Shown here one piece after another: positions 1-7,618 of a DNA stretch of 64,000 nucleotides. The DNA comes from Oceanospirillaceae bacterium (GTDB lineage: Bacteria; Pseudomonadota; Gammaproteobacteria; Pseudomonadales; Balneatricaceae), in assembly GCA_013215445.1 (NCBI GenBank), contig JABSRA010000011.1, positions 1 to 64,000 of the forward strand, written 5' to 3'. The position numbers and the translations under genes are program-made. Within the stretch, counting starts at the first letter, position 1, and each line of letters opens with the position of its first letter. Below the pieces are notes generated by a model. That model made no database searches and was not told the DNA's origin. It saw only the letters and a list, made by a program, of their open reading frames with translations.

Positions 1-56
1 AAAGACTAAAGACTAAAGACTAAAGACTAAAGACTAAAGACTAAAGACTAAAGACT
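1..56. repeat. Heptanucleotide tandem repeat (AAAGACT)x8
   Basis: Eight perfect head-to-tail copies of AAAGACT start at the first base of the window, so the array probably continues to the left. It stops 12 bases short of the stop codon of the leftward C-S lyase gene, so it lies just beyond that gene's 3' end and not inside a reading frame visible here. Perfect short arrays of this sort vary in copy number by slipped-strand mispairing. No function can be assigned from this window. Confidence 0.95.
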
Positions 57-68
57 AACGACGCCTTT

Positions 69-1235
69 TTATCCCTGCAAGTGATTGAGTATCGCGTTGC
101 GCATTCGTTTTACCGCTTCCGTTAACAGCTCTTTGGTGCAGCCGAAATTAAGGCGTACAAAGTGTTTGTTGCCAAAATCAGCGCCTGGGGAAAGCCCCAC
201 ACCTGCCTGTTCAAAAAACAGCGCTGGGTCTTTTAAATTAGCCGCTGAAACATCTATCCAAGCGAGATACGTGGCTTGATGGGGGAGCATTTTTAAACCG
301 GGGATGGTGTTGATCTCAGCCAGTAGATAATCGTGATTGGCTTTTAAGTAGGCATTTTTTTGTAGCAGCCATGCATCACATTTAGTGTAGGCGGCCAGTG
401 TTGCGCTGTAGCCCAATAAGTTCACCCCTGGGACGATACCCACGGCGGCAGTTTGAAATTTTTGGCGCAAATTTTTATTGGCGATAATAGCGAAAGAACA
501 GCCGAGACCCGCGATGTTAAACGATTTACTCGGTGCCATTAGCGTAATGCACTGCTGTTCGATGTCTCTATTGAGAGAGGCGATGGGAATATGGGTGGCG
601 TTTTTATCCAAGATTAGATCACAGTGGATTTCGTCAGAACAGATGTACAATTTGTATTTTAACAAAATCGCGGAGATTTTTTGTAATTCTTCTAAGGTAT
701 AAACGGTACCCGCTGGGTTGTGGGGGTTACAGAATAATAGAGCGATTGTCTCGGGGGTGATACTCGCCTCGAGCTGTGCAAAATCTACCACCCAGCGCTG
801 GCCAATTTGTAGCATGGGTACTTTACAGACCCCAACCGCAGAATGTTTAGCAGCACTGTTAAAGTAGGGGTAGATAGGATCGGGAATTAACACCTTGCTG
901 TCGGTATCAGGCTGTAGAGTCGACAGTGCTTTGCAGGTGATATTTAAGCCACAGACCAGCCCTGGAATCCACACAATCCACTCGCTTTTAATCTGCCATT
1001 GGTAGAGACGCTGCATCCGCTCAACAATGGTTTGGGTGAGCTCATCGGGTGCACTAGTATAACCAAACACACCGTGTTCAATACGCTGGGTTAATGCTTC
1101 AAGAATAGCATCTGGCGCTTTGAAATCGGTGTCGGCTATCCACATCGGCAGTACCGATTGATCGGCGTAGCGCTCCCATTTTACGCTGGAAGTATCACGT
1201 CGATTGACCGGTTGGTCAAAATCAATTGCAGACAT
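69..1235 (-). CDS. patB: PatB/MalY-type PLP-dependent C-S lyase (cystathionine beta-lyase-like)
   Basis: A 388-residue fold-type I aminotransferase-superfamily protein. The N-terminal MWIADTDF (31-38), the GYT at 58-60, CNPHNPAG (169-176), SDEIHCDL (200-207) and the PLP-lysine motif APSKSFN with Lys237 are the pattern of the MalY/PatB subgroup. These cytosolic enzymes cleave C-S bonds of cystathionine or cysteine conjugates to give a thiol, pyruvate and ammonia. Length is as expected for the family. The gene is alone, diverging from the psi-subunit gene across about 240 bases. True aminotransferase activity on an unknown substrate cannot be excluded from sequence. In some gammaproteobacteria MalY homologues also act as regulators, and nothing here speaks for or against that. 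Confidence 0.85.
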   Translation of the reverse strand: MSAIDFDQPVNRRDTSSVKWERYADQSVLPMWIADTDFKAPDAILEALTQRIEHGVFGYTSAPDELTQTIVERMQRLYQWQIKSEWIVWIPGLVCGLNITCKALSTLQPDTDSKVLIPDPIYPYFNSAAKHSAVGVCKVPMLQIGQRWVVDFAQLEASITPETIALLFCNPHNPAGTVYTLEELQKISAILLKYKLYICSDEIHCDLILDKNATHIPIASLNRDIEQQCITLMAPSKSFNIAGLGCSFAIIANKNLRQKFQTAAVGIVPGVNLLGYSATLAAYTKCDAWLLQKNAYLKANHDYLLAEINTIPGLKMLPHQATYLAWIDVSAANLKDPALFFEQAGVGLSPGADFGNKHFVRLNFGCTKELLTEAVKRMRNAILNHLQG

Positions 1236-1476
1236 AATTACGAGATCCTTAATTTGAGTGAAATATAATCTAGCTTACCGCAGAATATAATTTTGAACAC
1301 TGTTTTTGATCAACTTTTTTGCAAATAAAGGTCAGCGAAAGGCGAGTGGCATAAATTTTTGCAACACTGCTTAATTGCAGTTGGCGCTAGTCAATATTCG
1401 CTTAAAAAGTTAGACTGTCACTTTGTAATCTCACTCTGTTATCTCACTCTATTACAACTATCTGGAATTCACCTGC

Positions 1477-2403
1477 ATGCAAGCGCAACAGCTAAGACAT
1501 CAATACCTAGAATCTCTGGGTATTACCAGTTGGATTTCACGTGGGCAGCTCCCTGGTGCAGCTCCATCACCCCCCTGGGCGGCTGATTTTGTCTACAATA
1601 AAAATCCCTCATTGGCGGTCGGCTCAGATCTGCAAGCCTCTGCAGCATCCCCGGCGCTAACGCAGCACTCTGGGCAGCAGGTGAAATCATTGGCCGCATC
1701 TCTGGCTGCGCCCGCAGTGGATACGGATAAGATTAGTCGACATGCTCATGCAATTGCCCAGGAGGTGGTCAGCCACTTGCCCGCCGCTGCAGCGGTGATC
1801 GATCATTCTCCAGTGCCGATCGAACCGGTTGCGGTAGAACCTGTGCTCAGGGCCACCGAAAATCCAGTGCAGCCAATAATAACCACCCATTCAATGCCCG
1901 CCTCGCGCAGTAAAAAACCACCACCGGTGATGCGTTTGATGTTTTGGCAGTACCCTGAAGTGCTGGTGGTTGATTCACTGCCCACTCAAACCCGAGGCAC
2001 TTTAACCTCGGCAAAATACGAAAAGCTATTAAATAACATGATAGTGGCTATGCAGTTCAGTGCAGTGAGAGTCGATGTAGGGGCACCCCCCTATGTGCTT
2101 AATTGGCCGACTTTGGCGGGGGGCAGTATTGATCAAGGTTGGGATCAGGCAGTCAGTGCGGTGCAGTATAAATTAGCCAAGTTGCTGCAGAGCTATTCGC
2201 CTAAATTAGTGTTGATGTTAGGTGAATCTTCAGCGCAGATGTTGCTGAATGTGGAGGATGATTTTGCGGCCATGCAGGGAGTGGTGTTTTCGCTGCGCTC
2301 AAATATTAAGGCGATTACTAGCTACAGTTTAACACAGATGCTCAACGTGCCAGGCTGTAAGCGTGATGTTTGGCAAGATTTACAAAAAGTAATGATCCGT
2401 TAG
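1477..2403 (+). CDS. holD: Probable DNA polymerase III psi subunit, pseudomonad type
   Basis: A 308-residue protein directly upstream of rimI (6-base gap), the position of holD in Escherichia coli and of the cryptic psi subunit in Pseudomonas. The N-terminus contains YLESLGITSWISRGQLPGA (residues 10-28), resembling the short chi-contacting peptide seen at the start of psi proteins. A low-complexity Ala/Pro/Val-rich linker follows to about residue 140. The C-terminal half (about 150-305) looks like a compact alpha/beta domain, matching the uracil-DNA-glycosylase-like fold reported for the pseudomonad psi. Psi links chi to the tau/gamma clamp loader and so couples the replicase to SSB. The assignment rests mainly on gene position and the N-terminal motif. 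The sequence is poorly conserved, so a generic uncharacterised protein remains possible. Confidence 0.6.
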   Translation: MQAQQLRHQYLESLGITSWISRGQLPGAAPSPPWAADFVYNKNPSLAVGSDLQASAASPALTQHSGQQVKSLAASLAAPAVDTDKISRHAHAIAQEVVSHLPAAAAVIDHSPVPIEPVAVEPVLRATENPVQPIITTHSMPASRSKKPPPVMRLMFWQYPEVLVVDSLPTQTRGTLTSAKYEKLLNNMIVAMQFSAVRVDVGAPPYVLNWPTLAGGSIDQGWDQAVSAVQYKLAKLLQSYSPKLVLMLGESSAQMLLNVEDDFAAMQGVVFSLRSNIKAITSYSLTQMLNVPGCKRDVWQDLQKVMIR

Positions 2404-2409
2404 CGGCCC

Positions 2410-2880
2410 ATGTTATCGCTGCTAGTTTTAGATCAATCTCACTCGAGTCATTGCCTGGCACAATTAGCGGCATTGCAGCTTAAGTGCTTTAGCCCCAGCT
2501 GGTCAACAAATCAATTAAAGCAGCAATTTACTTCGCAGCGAGGGCTCAGTTTTGCGTTGTTAGAGGCGGGACAACTGCGGGGCTTTATCTATTATCAACT
2601 GCTGTTTGAGCAGGCTGAGTTACTACAAATCGGTATCGATCCAAGTTATCAACAGCGGGGGTTCGCCGAACATTTGTTGATAACTTCACTGTCAGCGCTT
2701 AAACAAAAATCAATTGAGCGAGTGCTGCTCGAAGTCAGGGAGTCAAATGCTGCGGCGATCAAGCTGTATCAGCGACAATTATTTGTGCTCGATGGGCGGC
2801 GTAAAAATTATTACCCCAGTAATAGCAGTGGCACCAGAGAAGATGCCTTGCTGTTTAGCCTGGGTTTAGTTAATGATTAG
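2410..2880 (+). CDS. rimI: Ribosomal protein S18-alanine N-acetyltransferase-like GNAT
   Basis: A 156-residue single-domain GNAT acetyltransferase. The acetyl-CoA-binding motif is visible as IGIDPSYQQRGFAEHLL (about residues 76-92, the Q/RxxGxG/A loop), followed by the VLLEVRESNAAAIKLYQR helix motif and a FV..GRRKNYY ending typical of RimI. RimI acetylates the N-terminal alanine of ribosomal protein S18. The gene sits between the probable psi subunit gene (6-base gap) and a membrane protein gene whose start overlaps its stop by 8 bases, so the three are very likely co-transcribed. Size and motif order match RimI, although GNAT substrate specificity cannot be proved from sequence. Confidence 0.85.
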   Translation: MLSLLVLDQSHSSHCLAQLAALQLKCFSPSWSTNQLKQQFTSQRGLSFALLEAGQLRGFIYYQLLFEQAELLQIGIDPSYQQRGFAEHLLITSLSALKQKSIERVLLEVRESNAAAIKLYQRQLFVLDGRRKNYYPSNSSGTREDALLFSLGLVND

Positions 2881-3544
2881 CCTCAATGCGACTTTCGTTG
2901 CAGGGCCGCTTTTACTGTTAATTAATCTTCTCTATGCGGCTGTTTTATTGTTTGCCCTGTATCGTGCGCCCTGGTCGAAATTAACCGCCAATCTGGCTTT
3001 ACAGCATCTGTGTTTTGGGGCGACTGTGGCGCTGATTGTCATCTGGAGTATCAGGGCAGAGCTGTCGATGGGAGTGAGTATTCACTTGCTTGGGATGACA
3101 GTGTTGTGTCTGGTTTTGGGCTGGGACTTGGCGATTGTCTGTGCGAGTGTGGCACTGGTGTTGACAGGATTGGCAACGGGGGGTCACTGGTCTAGTTTTG
3201 CGGTCAATGCAGTGCTTACTATTTTGCTGCCGGTGGCGCTAACACAGCTCATGATGTGGTGGGCAACCCAGAAAATGGTCAAAAATTTCTTCATTTATCT
3301 GTTTTTTTGTGGGTTCTTTGGCGCGGGGTTAAGTGCAGTGTTGGTCGGATTAAGCGTATCGGCAGCGCTCTGGTTAGGCGATATCGCTCCCTGGTGGCAA
3401 ATACAACAAGATATAATCACTATTATCATACTGACGGTATTTCCTGAGGCGCTGTTAAATGGCATGTTACTCAGTGCAATCATGGTATTTTACCCAGATT
3501 GGATCCGCAGTTTTGATGCTAAATCTTACATCGATGATCAATAG
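2873..3544 (+). CDS. CbiM-like integral membrane protein (energy-coupling-factor permease family)
   Basis: A 223-residue very hydrophobic protein with about six to seven membrane segments. The SIHLLGMT stretch (about residues 68-75) and the PEALLNGMLL near the C-terminus resemble the CbiM/NikM substrate-binding membrane subunits of ECF-type cobalt/nickel importers. The classical N-terminal MHI metal-binding start of CbiM is absent (this one starts MISLNATF), and no CbiN, CbiQ or CbiO partner is encoded nearby. It overlaps the end of rimI by 8 bases. The protein may transport a metal or vitamin with partners elsewhere, or have diverged. Family membership is fairly likely; transport function is an inference. 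Confidence 0.6.
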   Translation: MISLNATFVAGPLLLLINLLYAAVLLFALYRAPWSKLTANLALQHLCFGATVALIVIWSIRAELSMGVSIHLLGMTVLCLVLGWDLAIVCASVALVLTGLATGGHWSSFAVNAVLTILLPVALTQLMMWWATQKMVKNFFIYLFFCGFFGAGLSAVLVGLSVSAALWLGDIAPWWQIQQDIITIIILTVFPEALLNGMLLSAIMVFYPDWIRSFDAKSYIDDQ

Positions 3545-3595
3545 CCATCCCGCTATTATGGGGTCGGTAATCGCTGCTCAATCTTGCCATCGAGG

Positions 3596-4009
3596 CTACC
3601 TATATAATGTTTCTTTAGTATGCAACATCTCTAATTGTAATCTGTCCGCTCTCTTCAGTTTCTTAACGATCATGGCATAGGAGCTGTCTATTAATCTCAC
3701 CACTTCACTGGCGGGCATTGATTGTTTTAGGACGATACTAATCCAGTGCTTTTTGGACATGTGATAAGCCGGTAGAATTTCTGGGAAGATATCTCTAAGC
3801 ATGAATGATTCATCGGGATCACACTTTAGGTTTATGAAATACAAGCCTGCGTGTTCTATGCCAAGTTCTCTGCCACTGTCTGTGCACTTACCGAGCAATG
3901 CAAACATCTTGCCCTTCACTTTAAAGACCGGAACAGTATTGTCAAAAGGGTAGTCTAAGCTTGCCTCAGGTTTAGCTAGGCAGTATTCAGTGACTTGCTG
4001 GTAATCCAT
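3596..4009 (-). CDS. MmcQ/YjbR family protein
   Basis: A 137-residue protein. The opening MDYQQVTEYCLAKPEASLDYPFD, then VFKVKGKMFALLG (about 28-40), YFINLKCDP (57-65) and PAYHMSKKHWISIVL (about 81-95) are the hallmark order of the MmcQ/YjbR family. These small cytosolic proteins have a double-wing DNA-binding-like fold and no established biochemical role. It stands alone on the minus strand, convergent with the rimI operon and 116 bases from the end of the GntR regulator gene. It is slightly longer at the C-terminus than the usual 115-120 residues. Confidence 0.75.
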   Translation of the reverse strand: MDYQQVTEYCLAKPEASLDYPFDNTVPVFKVKGKMFALLGKCTDSGRELGIEHAGLYFINLKCDPDESFMLRDIFPEILPAYHMSKKHWISIVLKQSMPASEVVRLIDSSYAMIVKKLKRADRLQLEMLHTKETLYR

Positions 4010-4125
4010 GGAAAACTCCCCACAGTGATGTTAGCAGCACTAACCAAGGTAGTGCCCCTACTTAGGTGTTAGTTAAAGGTAGGTGTCGATAGATAGCCTT
4101 ACCTTAGTTTTAGCGCCAGTTTGAA

Positions 4126-5037
4126 TTATTCACTGCTTTTTGTATAGAGAGCGGTATTTAACAGTGAGCGTTTGGCGGTGCTTAAGTGTCTCTCTAAGCT
4201 GACTGTCGCGCCCATTAGATCTTTGAGTAACATGTGGCTGATAATCTCGATGTGTTCATTGATGGCCACTGTGTTGCGCTCGCGTTCATCGCCTTTATCC
4301 CACTGATAATGGTAGTGGAAGACGAAGCTGATTATCTCGTAAAATTGATGGATAAATTGATTGGGGTAAGCGGCTTGTAATAAATCGTGAAAGCGTTGAT
4401 CTAGTTTAGAAAAGTCTTGGAATTTAGTCGCTAGGTGTTTTTTTAAGGTACGGTGATCATCTAGTAATTGCTGTAGCTTAGGCCACTGTGGGTTGTGATC
4501 ATCGAGACTCATGAAACGCGAGAGCGCATGCATTTCAAATAAGTGGCGTACTTCAAAGAGCTGATCGACAAATGCACGGTCAAAGGTTTTCATTTGCCAC
4601 TGAGAGCGGGGCTCTTTTTCAATCAGGCCAAAGCGCGAAAAACGGATTAGAAACTCTCGTACTGCAATGGTATTGCAGCCCGATTGCCGGGCTAGTTCTA
4701 GCTCTGAAAAATGATCACCAGGCTTAATCTTACCGCTCAATATAGCGTCTAAAAAATATTTCTCTACCTGTTCTTCTTTTGGTGGGCCCACATCTTGTAA
4801 ATCAAAGTACATTTGCTCAGTGGGGAGGCAGGCGATAATCCGTTGCGAGTCCTGTTTAATGATGACCTTTAAACTGATTAAATGCTCGATGGTTTTGCGA
4901 GCAGTTGATCGACTGACCTCCAACTGTTTGGCAATGGCTGAATCGTTTTCTATTATGTCATCTAGTGACATATTCAAACTGATATTATGCAGTAGTTGAT
5001 TAACTGTTTTTTTAAATAAATCGTTCTGACGACTCAT
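4126..5037 (-). CDS. GntR/FCD-family transcriptional regulator with an extra N-terminal winged helix
   Basis: A 303-residue regulator when started at the ATG at 5037, which has an AGGGAA ribosome-binding site 7 bases upstream. A longer in-frame start at 5103 is possible but lacks such a site. A canonical GntR winged helix (EKYFLDAILSGKIKPGDHFSELELARQ and following, roughly residues 91-155) is followed by an all-helical FCD ligand-binding domain. Unusually, the N-terminal 70 residues look like a second winged helix (DSAIAKQLEVSRSTARKTIE). The gene diverges from the sugar-acid catabolic operon starting at 5440, so it is the likely local repressor, responding to a sugar acid of the pathway. FCD regulators of hexuronate genes such as UxuR and ExuR are the nearest functional analogy. 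Confidence 0.8.
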   Translation of the reverse strand: MSRQNDLFKKTVNQLLHNISLNMSLDDIIENDSAIAKQLEVSRSTARKTIEHLISLKVIIKQDSQRIIACLPTEQMYFDLQDVGPPKEEQVEKYFLDAILSGKIKPGDHFSELELARQSGCNTIAVREFLIRFSRFGLIEKEPRSQWQMKTFDRAFVDQLFEVRHLFEMHALSRFMSLDDHNPQWPKLQQLLDDHRTLKKHLATKFQDFSKLDQRFHDLLQAAYPNQFIHQFYEIISFVFHYHYQWDKGDERERNTVAINEHIEIISHMLLKDLMGATVSLERHLSTAKRSLLNTALYTKSSE

Positions 5038-5439
5038 AAAATTTCCCTGTTTAGAAGGGGCAGAACTGTAACATATAGCTAAATAGTTTGATATGAGCGC
5101 CATATAGTAAGATTAATAATTATAAAAAAATATTTTTTAAAGGATAATTTTTCGATAAATGACGGGGAATATCAACAAGAAAACATAATTTAATTGATTT
5201 TTAATAATAAAAAACATATATTAAAGCAGCCATCACTGAGCGTAGATTATTGGCTGTGGTTGTTCGTATAGGGATGTTATTGGCGGTGAGTCCGCATTTT
5301 TCCCCCAGCCCACAAGCTTTAACTGGTTAGATAATCTAAATTGTCGCTGCGCAGCATTGTCTCATTACTATTTATACTTTGACTGATCGGTCATGGCGCA
5401 CAAAATCAACCTATAAAACATAATTCAAAAGGTCATAAC
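5038..5439. promoter_or_regulatory. AT-rich divergent promoter region of the sugar-acid operon
   Basis: About 400 bases separate the GntR regulator start from the dehydrogenase start. The half next to the regulator is very AT-rich, including an A/T palindrome at about 5123-5140. For the rightward operon a good promoter is visible: TTGATT at 5194-5199, a 17-base spacer, TATATT at 5217-5222. A palindromic candidate operator (5196-5215) fills the spacer. This would leave an untranslated leader of about 210 bases, in which no riboswitch was recognised. Confidence 0.5.
5196..5215. promoter_or_regulatory. Candidate operator of the catabolic operon
   Basis: GATTTTTAATAATAAAAAAC has TTTTTA and TAAAAA arms around a short centre and lies between the -35 and -10 boxes of the putative promoter of the 5440 operon. 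It is a near match to two sites in front of the ABC transporter operon (11864-11882 and 11921-11940). The AT-richness of the region lowers the significance of the match. Confidence 0.4.
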
Positions 5440-6453
5440 ATGATGAAGTCGGTGGTTTGTAACGAACCAGGTTCTCTGCTGGTGCGAGATGTGGCGCGTC
5501 CAGTCGATAAGCCAGGTCAGGTGATAGTAAAAATTAAGCGCATTGGAATCTGCGGCACAGACATACATGCCTTCGGGGGCAATCAACCGTTTTTTCAGTA
5601 TCCGCGGGTACTGGGACATGAGCTTTCAGGAGAGATAGCGTCGGTCGGCGAAGGGGTGGCGTTAACGCCTGGGCAAGAGGTTTATATTGTCCCGTATATG
5701 TCTTGTGGTAGTTGCATTGCCTGTCGTCGCGGCAAAACCAATTGCTGTACTGACATTCAAGTATTGGGGGTACACGTCGATGGTGGCATGTGCGAGTATT
5801 TACAAGTACCTGAACAGTACGTGATTACCACAGCCGGAATGGATTTAGACCAGCTGGCGGTTGTCGAGTGTCTGGCGATTGGTGCCCACGCGGTACGCCG
5901 CGCTAAACTGACGGCGGGCTCGACAGTCTTAGTGGTGGGTGCCGGTCCAATTGGTATGGGTGTGATGCAATTTGCCAAAGTGGCGGGTGCCAAAGTTTTT
6001 GTCATGGATATGAACGCAGAGCGGCTGGCGTTCTGTAAAGACCAGCTCGGGGCCGATCAGGTTATTCAGGCGGGGCCGACCGCTCGCGAGCAAATATCGG
6101 CACTCACCAGCGGTGATTTTATCGATACCGTATTCGATGCAACCGGTAATGCCAAGGCGATGGAGGCGGGTTTTGAACTAGTCGCACACGGTGGCAGCTA
6201 CGTGTTAGTCAGTGTGGTGAAAGCGGAAATTAGTTTTGCAGATCCTGAGTTTCACAAGCGTGAAATGACGTTGCTCGGTAGTCGCAACGCGACCCGGGAG
6301 GATTTTGAACAAGTGGTGAGTTGCCTAGAAAATGGCTCGGTTAACGCCAATGCAATGATTACTCACCGGGGGGCGCTATTGGATTTACCGACGCTATTAC
6401 CCCAGTGGTGCAAGGCAGAAAGTGGTGTGATTAAGGCGGTGGTGGAGGTTTAG
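5440..6453 (+). CDS. Zinc-dependent dehydrogenase, probable L-galactonate 5-dehydrogenase
   Basis: A 337-residue medium-chain alcohol dehydrogenase. The catalytic zinc ligands appear as Cys38 (GICGTDIHAFGG), His60-Glu61 (GHE) and Glu143. The structural-zinc cysteines are clustered at 89-103 (CGSCIACRRGKTNCC). The NAD(P)-binding loop is GAGPIGMG (167-174). The overall style is that of E. coli LgoD (YjjN), which oxidises L-galactonate to D-tagaturonate, and of related sugar-acid dehydrogenases. The next gene, one base away, encodes a tagaturonate reductase-like enzyme and then an altronate dehydratase, exactly the steps that follow. Other polyol or sugar-acid substrates such as L-idonate are possible. 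It is the first gene of the operon, behind a putative repressor-controlled promoter. Confidence 0.75.
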   Translation: MMKSVVCNEPGSLLVRDVARPVDKPGQVIVKIKRIGICGTDIHAFGGNQPFFQYPRVLGHELSGEIASVGEGVALTPGQEVYIVPYMSCGSCIACRRGKTNCCTDIQVLGVHVDGGMCEYLQVPEQYVITTAGMDLDQLAVVECLAIGAHAVRRAKLTAGSTVLVVGAGPIGMGVMQFAKVAGAKVFVMDMNAERLAFCKDQLGADQVIQAGPTAREQISALTSGDFIDTVFDATGNAKAMEAGFELVAHGGSYVLVSVVKAEISFADPEFHKREMTLLGSRNATREDFEQVVSCLENGSVNANAMITHRGALLDLPTLLPQWCKAESGVIKAVVEV

Positions 6454-6454
6454 C

Positions 6455-7618
6455 ATGGCCAGTTTTAAAGTACCCAATGCAGAGCAGGCATTGATTATGC
6501 AATTTGGTACCAGTCGTTTTTTGCAGGCACATGTCGATTATTTTGTCGGACACTCGCTGGCGCAAGGTGATTCTAAGGCACAGATATTGGTGGTGCAGAG
6601 TTCGAATAGCCCCGCGGGGCGTTCCAGGGTGGCAGCGATGAATAGCTGCACTAGTTACCCGGTGCGCATTCAGGGTATAAAGAACGGGCAGGTGCTGGAT
6701 ACGACTGAGCAGGTTAGGGCGATTTGTGGTGCGTTGCAGGCGAATTCAGACTGGCTGCAGATCGTTTATATTTTCTGTCATCAGGTGACTCATGTGGTCT
6801 CCAATACCGCTGATCAAGGTTATCAATTGGCTGAAAGTGATAGTCTGGACTCACCTGTGCCAACCAGTTTTCCGGCAAAACTATTGGTCTTACTCGAGGC
6901 GCGATATCGGCACAATGCTAAGCCTGTGACTATTATGCCCTGTGAATTAGTCGCCAATAATGGCGATGTGTTAAAAGCACTAGTCCTGTCGCTGGCGCAA
7001 CGCTGGAAGCTTAGAGAAGCGTTTGTTCACTGGTTAACTGAGGACTGTTGTTGGGTTAACTCTTTAGTGGATAGAATCGTCTCAGAATCGATTGAACCGC
7101 TGGGCGCGGTAGCTGAGCCTTATGCTCTGTGGGCGATAGAAAACCAACCGGGCTTGGTACTTCCCTGTCAGCACCCGGCGATTCGATTAGTCGATGACCT
7201 GCTGCCACTGGAAACATTGAAGTTGTCGGTGTTAAATTTGTCGCACAGTTTTTTGGTCGACCTGTGGCAACAGCAAGAAAATAGCCAAGTACAAACGGTA
7301 ATACAGGCGATGCAAGATCCGTTGTTACGCGGGGCATTGGAGCAAGTGTTACGCGATGAAGTATTGCCAGTACTAAGGGCCATGCAACTGGGTGAAGATG
7401 TTGAAACTTATGTAGAAAGTGTCTTGGAACGCTTTTTGAATCCCTTTTTGCGCCACCAATTGGCAGATATCGGCCAAAACCACCGCGCTAAAGTCGAGCG
7501 GCGTATCTTGCCATTAGTTCAGCAGGGGATGCGATTACTGCCTGAATTAGCCATGCCCAACTTGCGTCAAGTCCTGACGCGTAATGCCTTGTTAAAAGGA
7601 CTGCAAGATGAACACTAA
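6455..7618 (+). CDS. uxaB: Mannitol dehydrogenase-family oxidoreductase, probable tagaturonate reductase (UxaB-like)
   Basis: A 387-residue long-chain mannitol dehydrogenase-family protein. The N-terminal FGTSRFLQAHVDYF (17-30) is the cofactor-domain signature, and SFPAKL (138-143), CELVANNGD (163-171) and NSLVDRI (202-208) are typical of tagaturonate reductases. The catalytic arrangement KxxxxNxxH is present as Lys256, Asn261, His264. UxaB reduces D-tagaturonate to D-altronate with NADH in the cytosol. The protein is nearly 100 residues shorter than E. coli UxaB (483 residues) although no motif is missing. It starts one base after the dehydrogenase gene and overlaps the altronate dehydratase gene by 11 bases, indicating tight translational coupling. 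Fructuronate/mannonate specificity (UxuB) is the main alternative. Confidence 0.75.
   Translation: MASFKVPNAEQALIMQFGTSRFLQAHVDYFVGHSLAQGDSKAQILVVQSSNSPAGRSRVAAMNSCTSYPVRIQGIKNGQVLDTTEQVRAICGALQANSDWLQIVYIFCHQVTHVVSNTADQGYQLAESDSLDSPVPTSFPAKLLVLLEARYRHNAKPVTIMPCELVANNGDVLKALVLSLAQRWKLREAFVHWLTEDCCWVNSLVDRIVSESIEPLGAVAEPYALWAIENQPGLVLPCQHPAIRLVDDLLPLETLKLSVLNLSHSFLVDLWQQQENSQVQTVIQAMQDPLLRGALEQVLRDEVLPVLRAMQLGEDVETYVESVLERFLNPFLRHQLADIGQNHRAKVERRILPLVQQGMRLLPELAMPNLRQVLTRNALLKGLQDEH

Noticed and set aside
85-702. Plus-strand open frames inside the C-S lyase region
   Set aside because: They lie opposite a clearly conserved protein-coding gene and have no family features or ribosome-binding sites.
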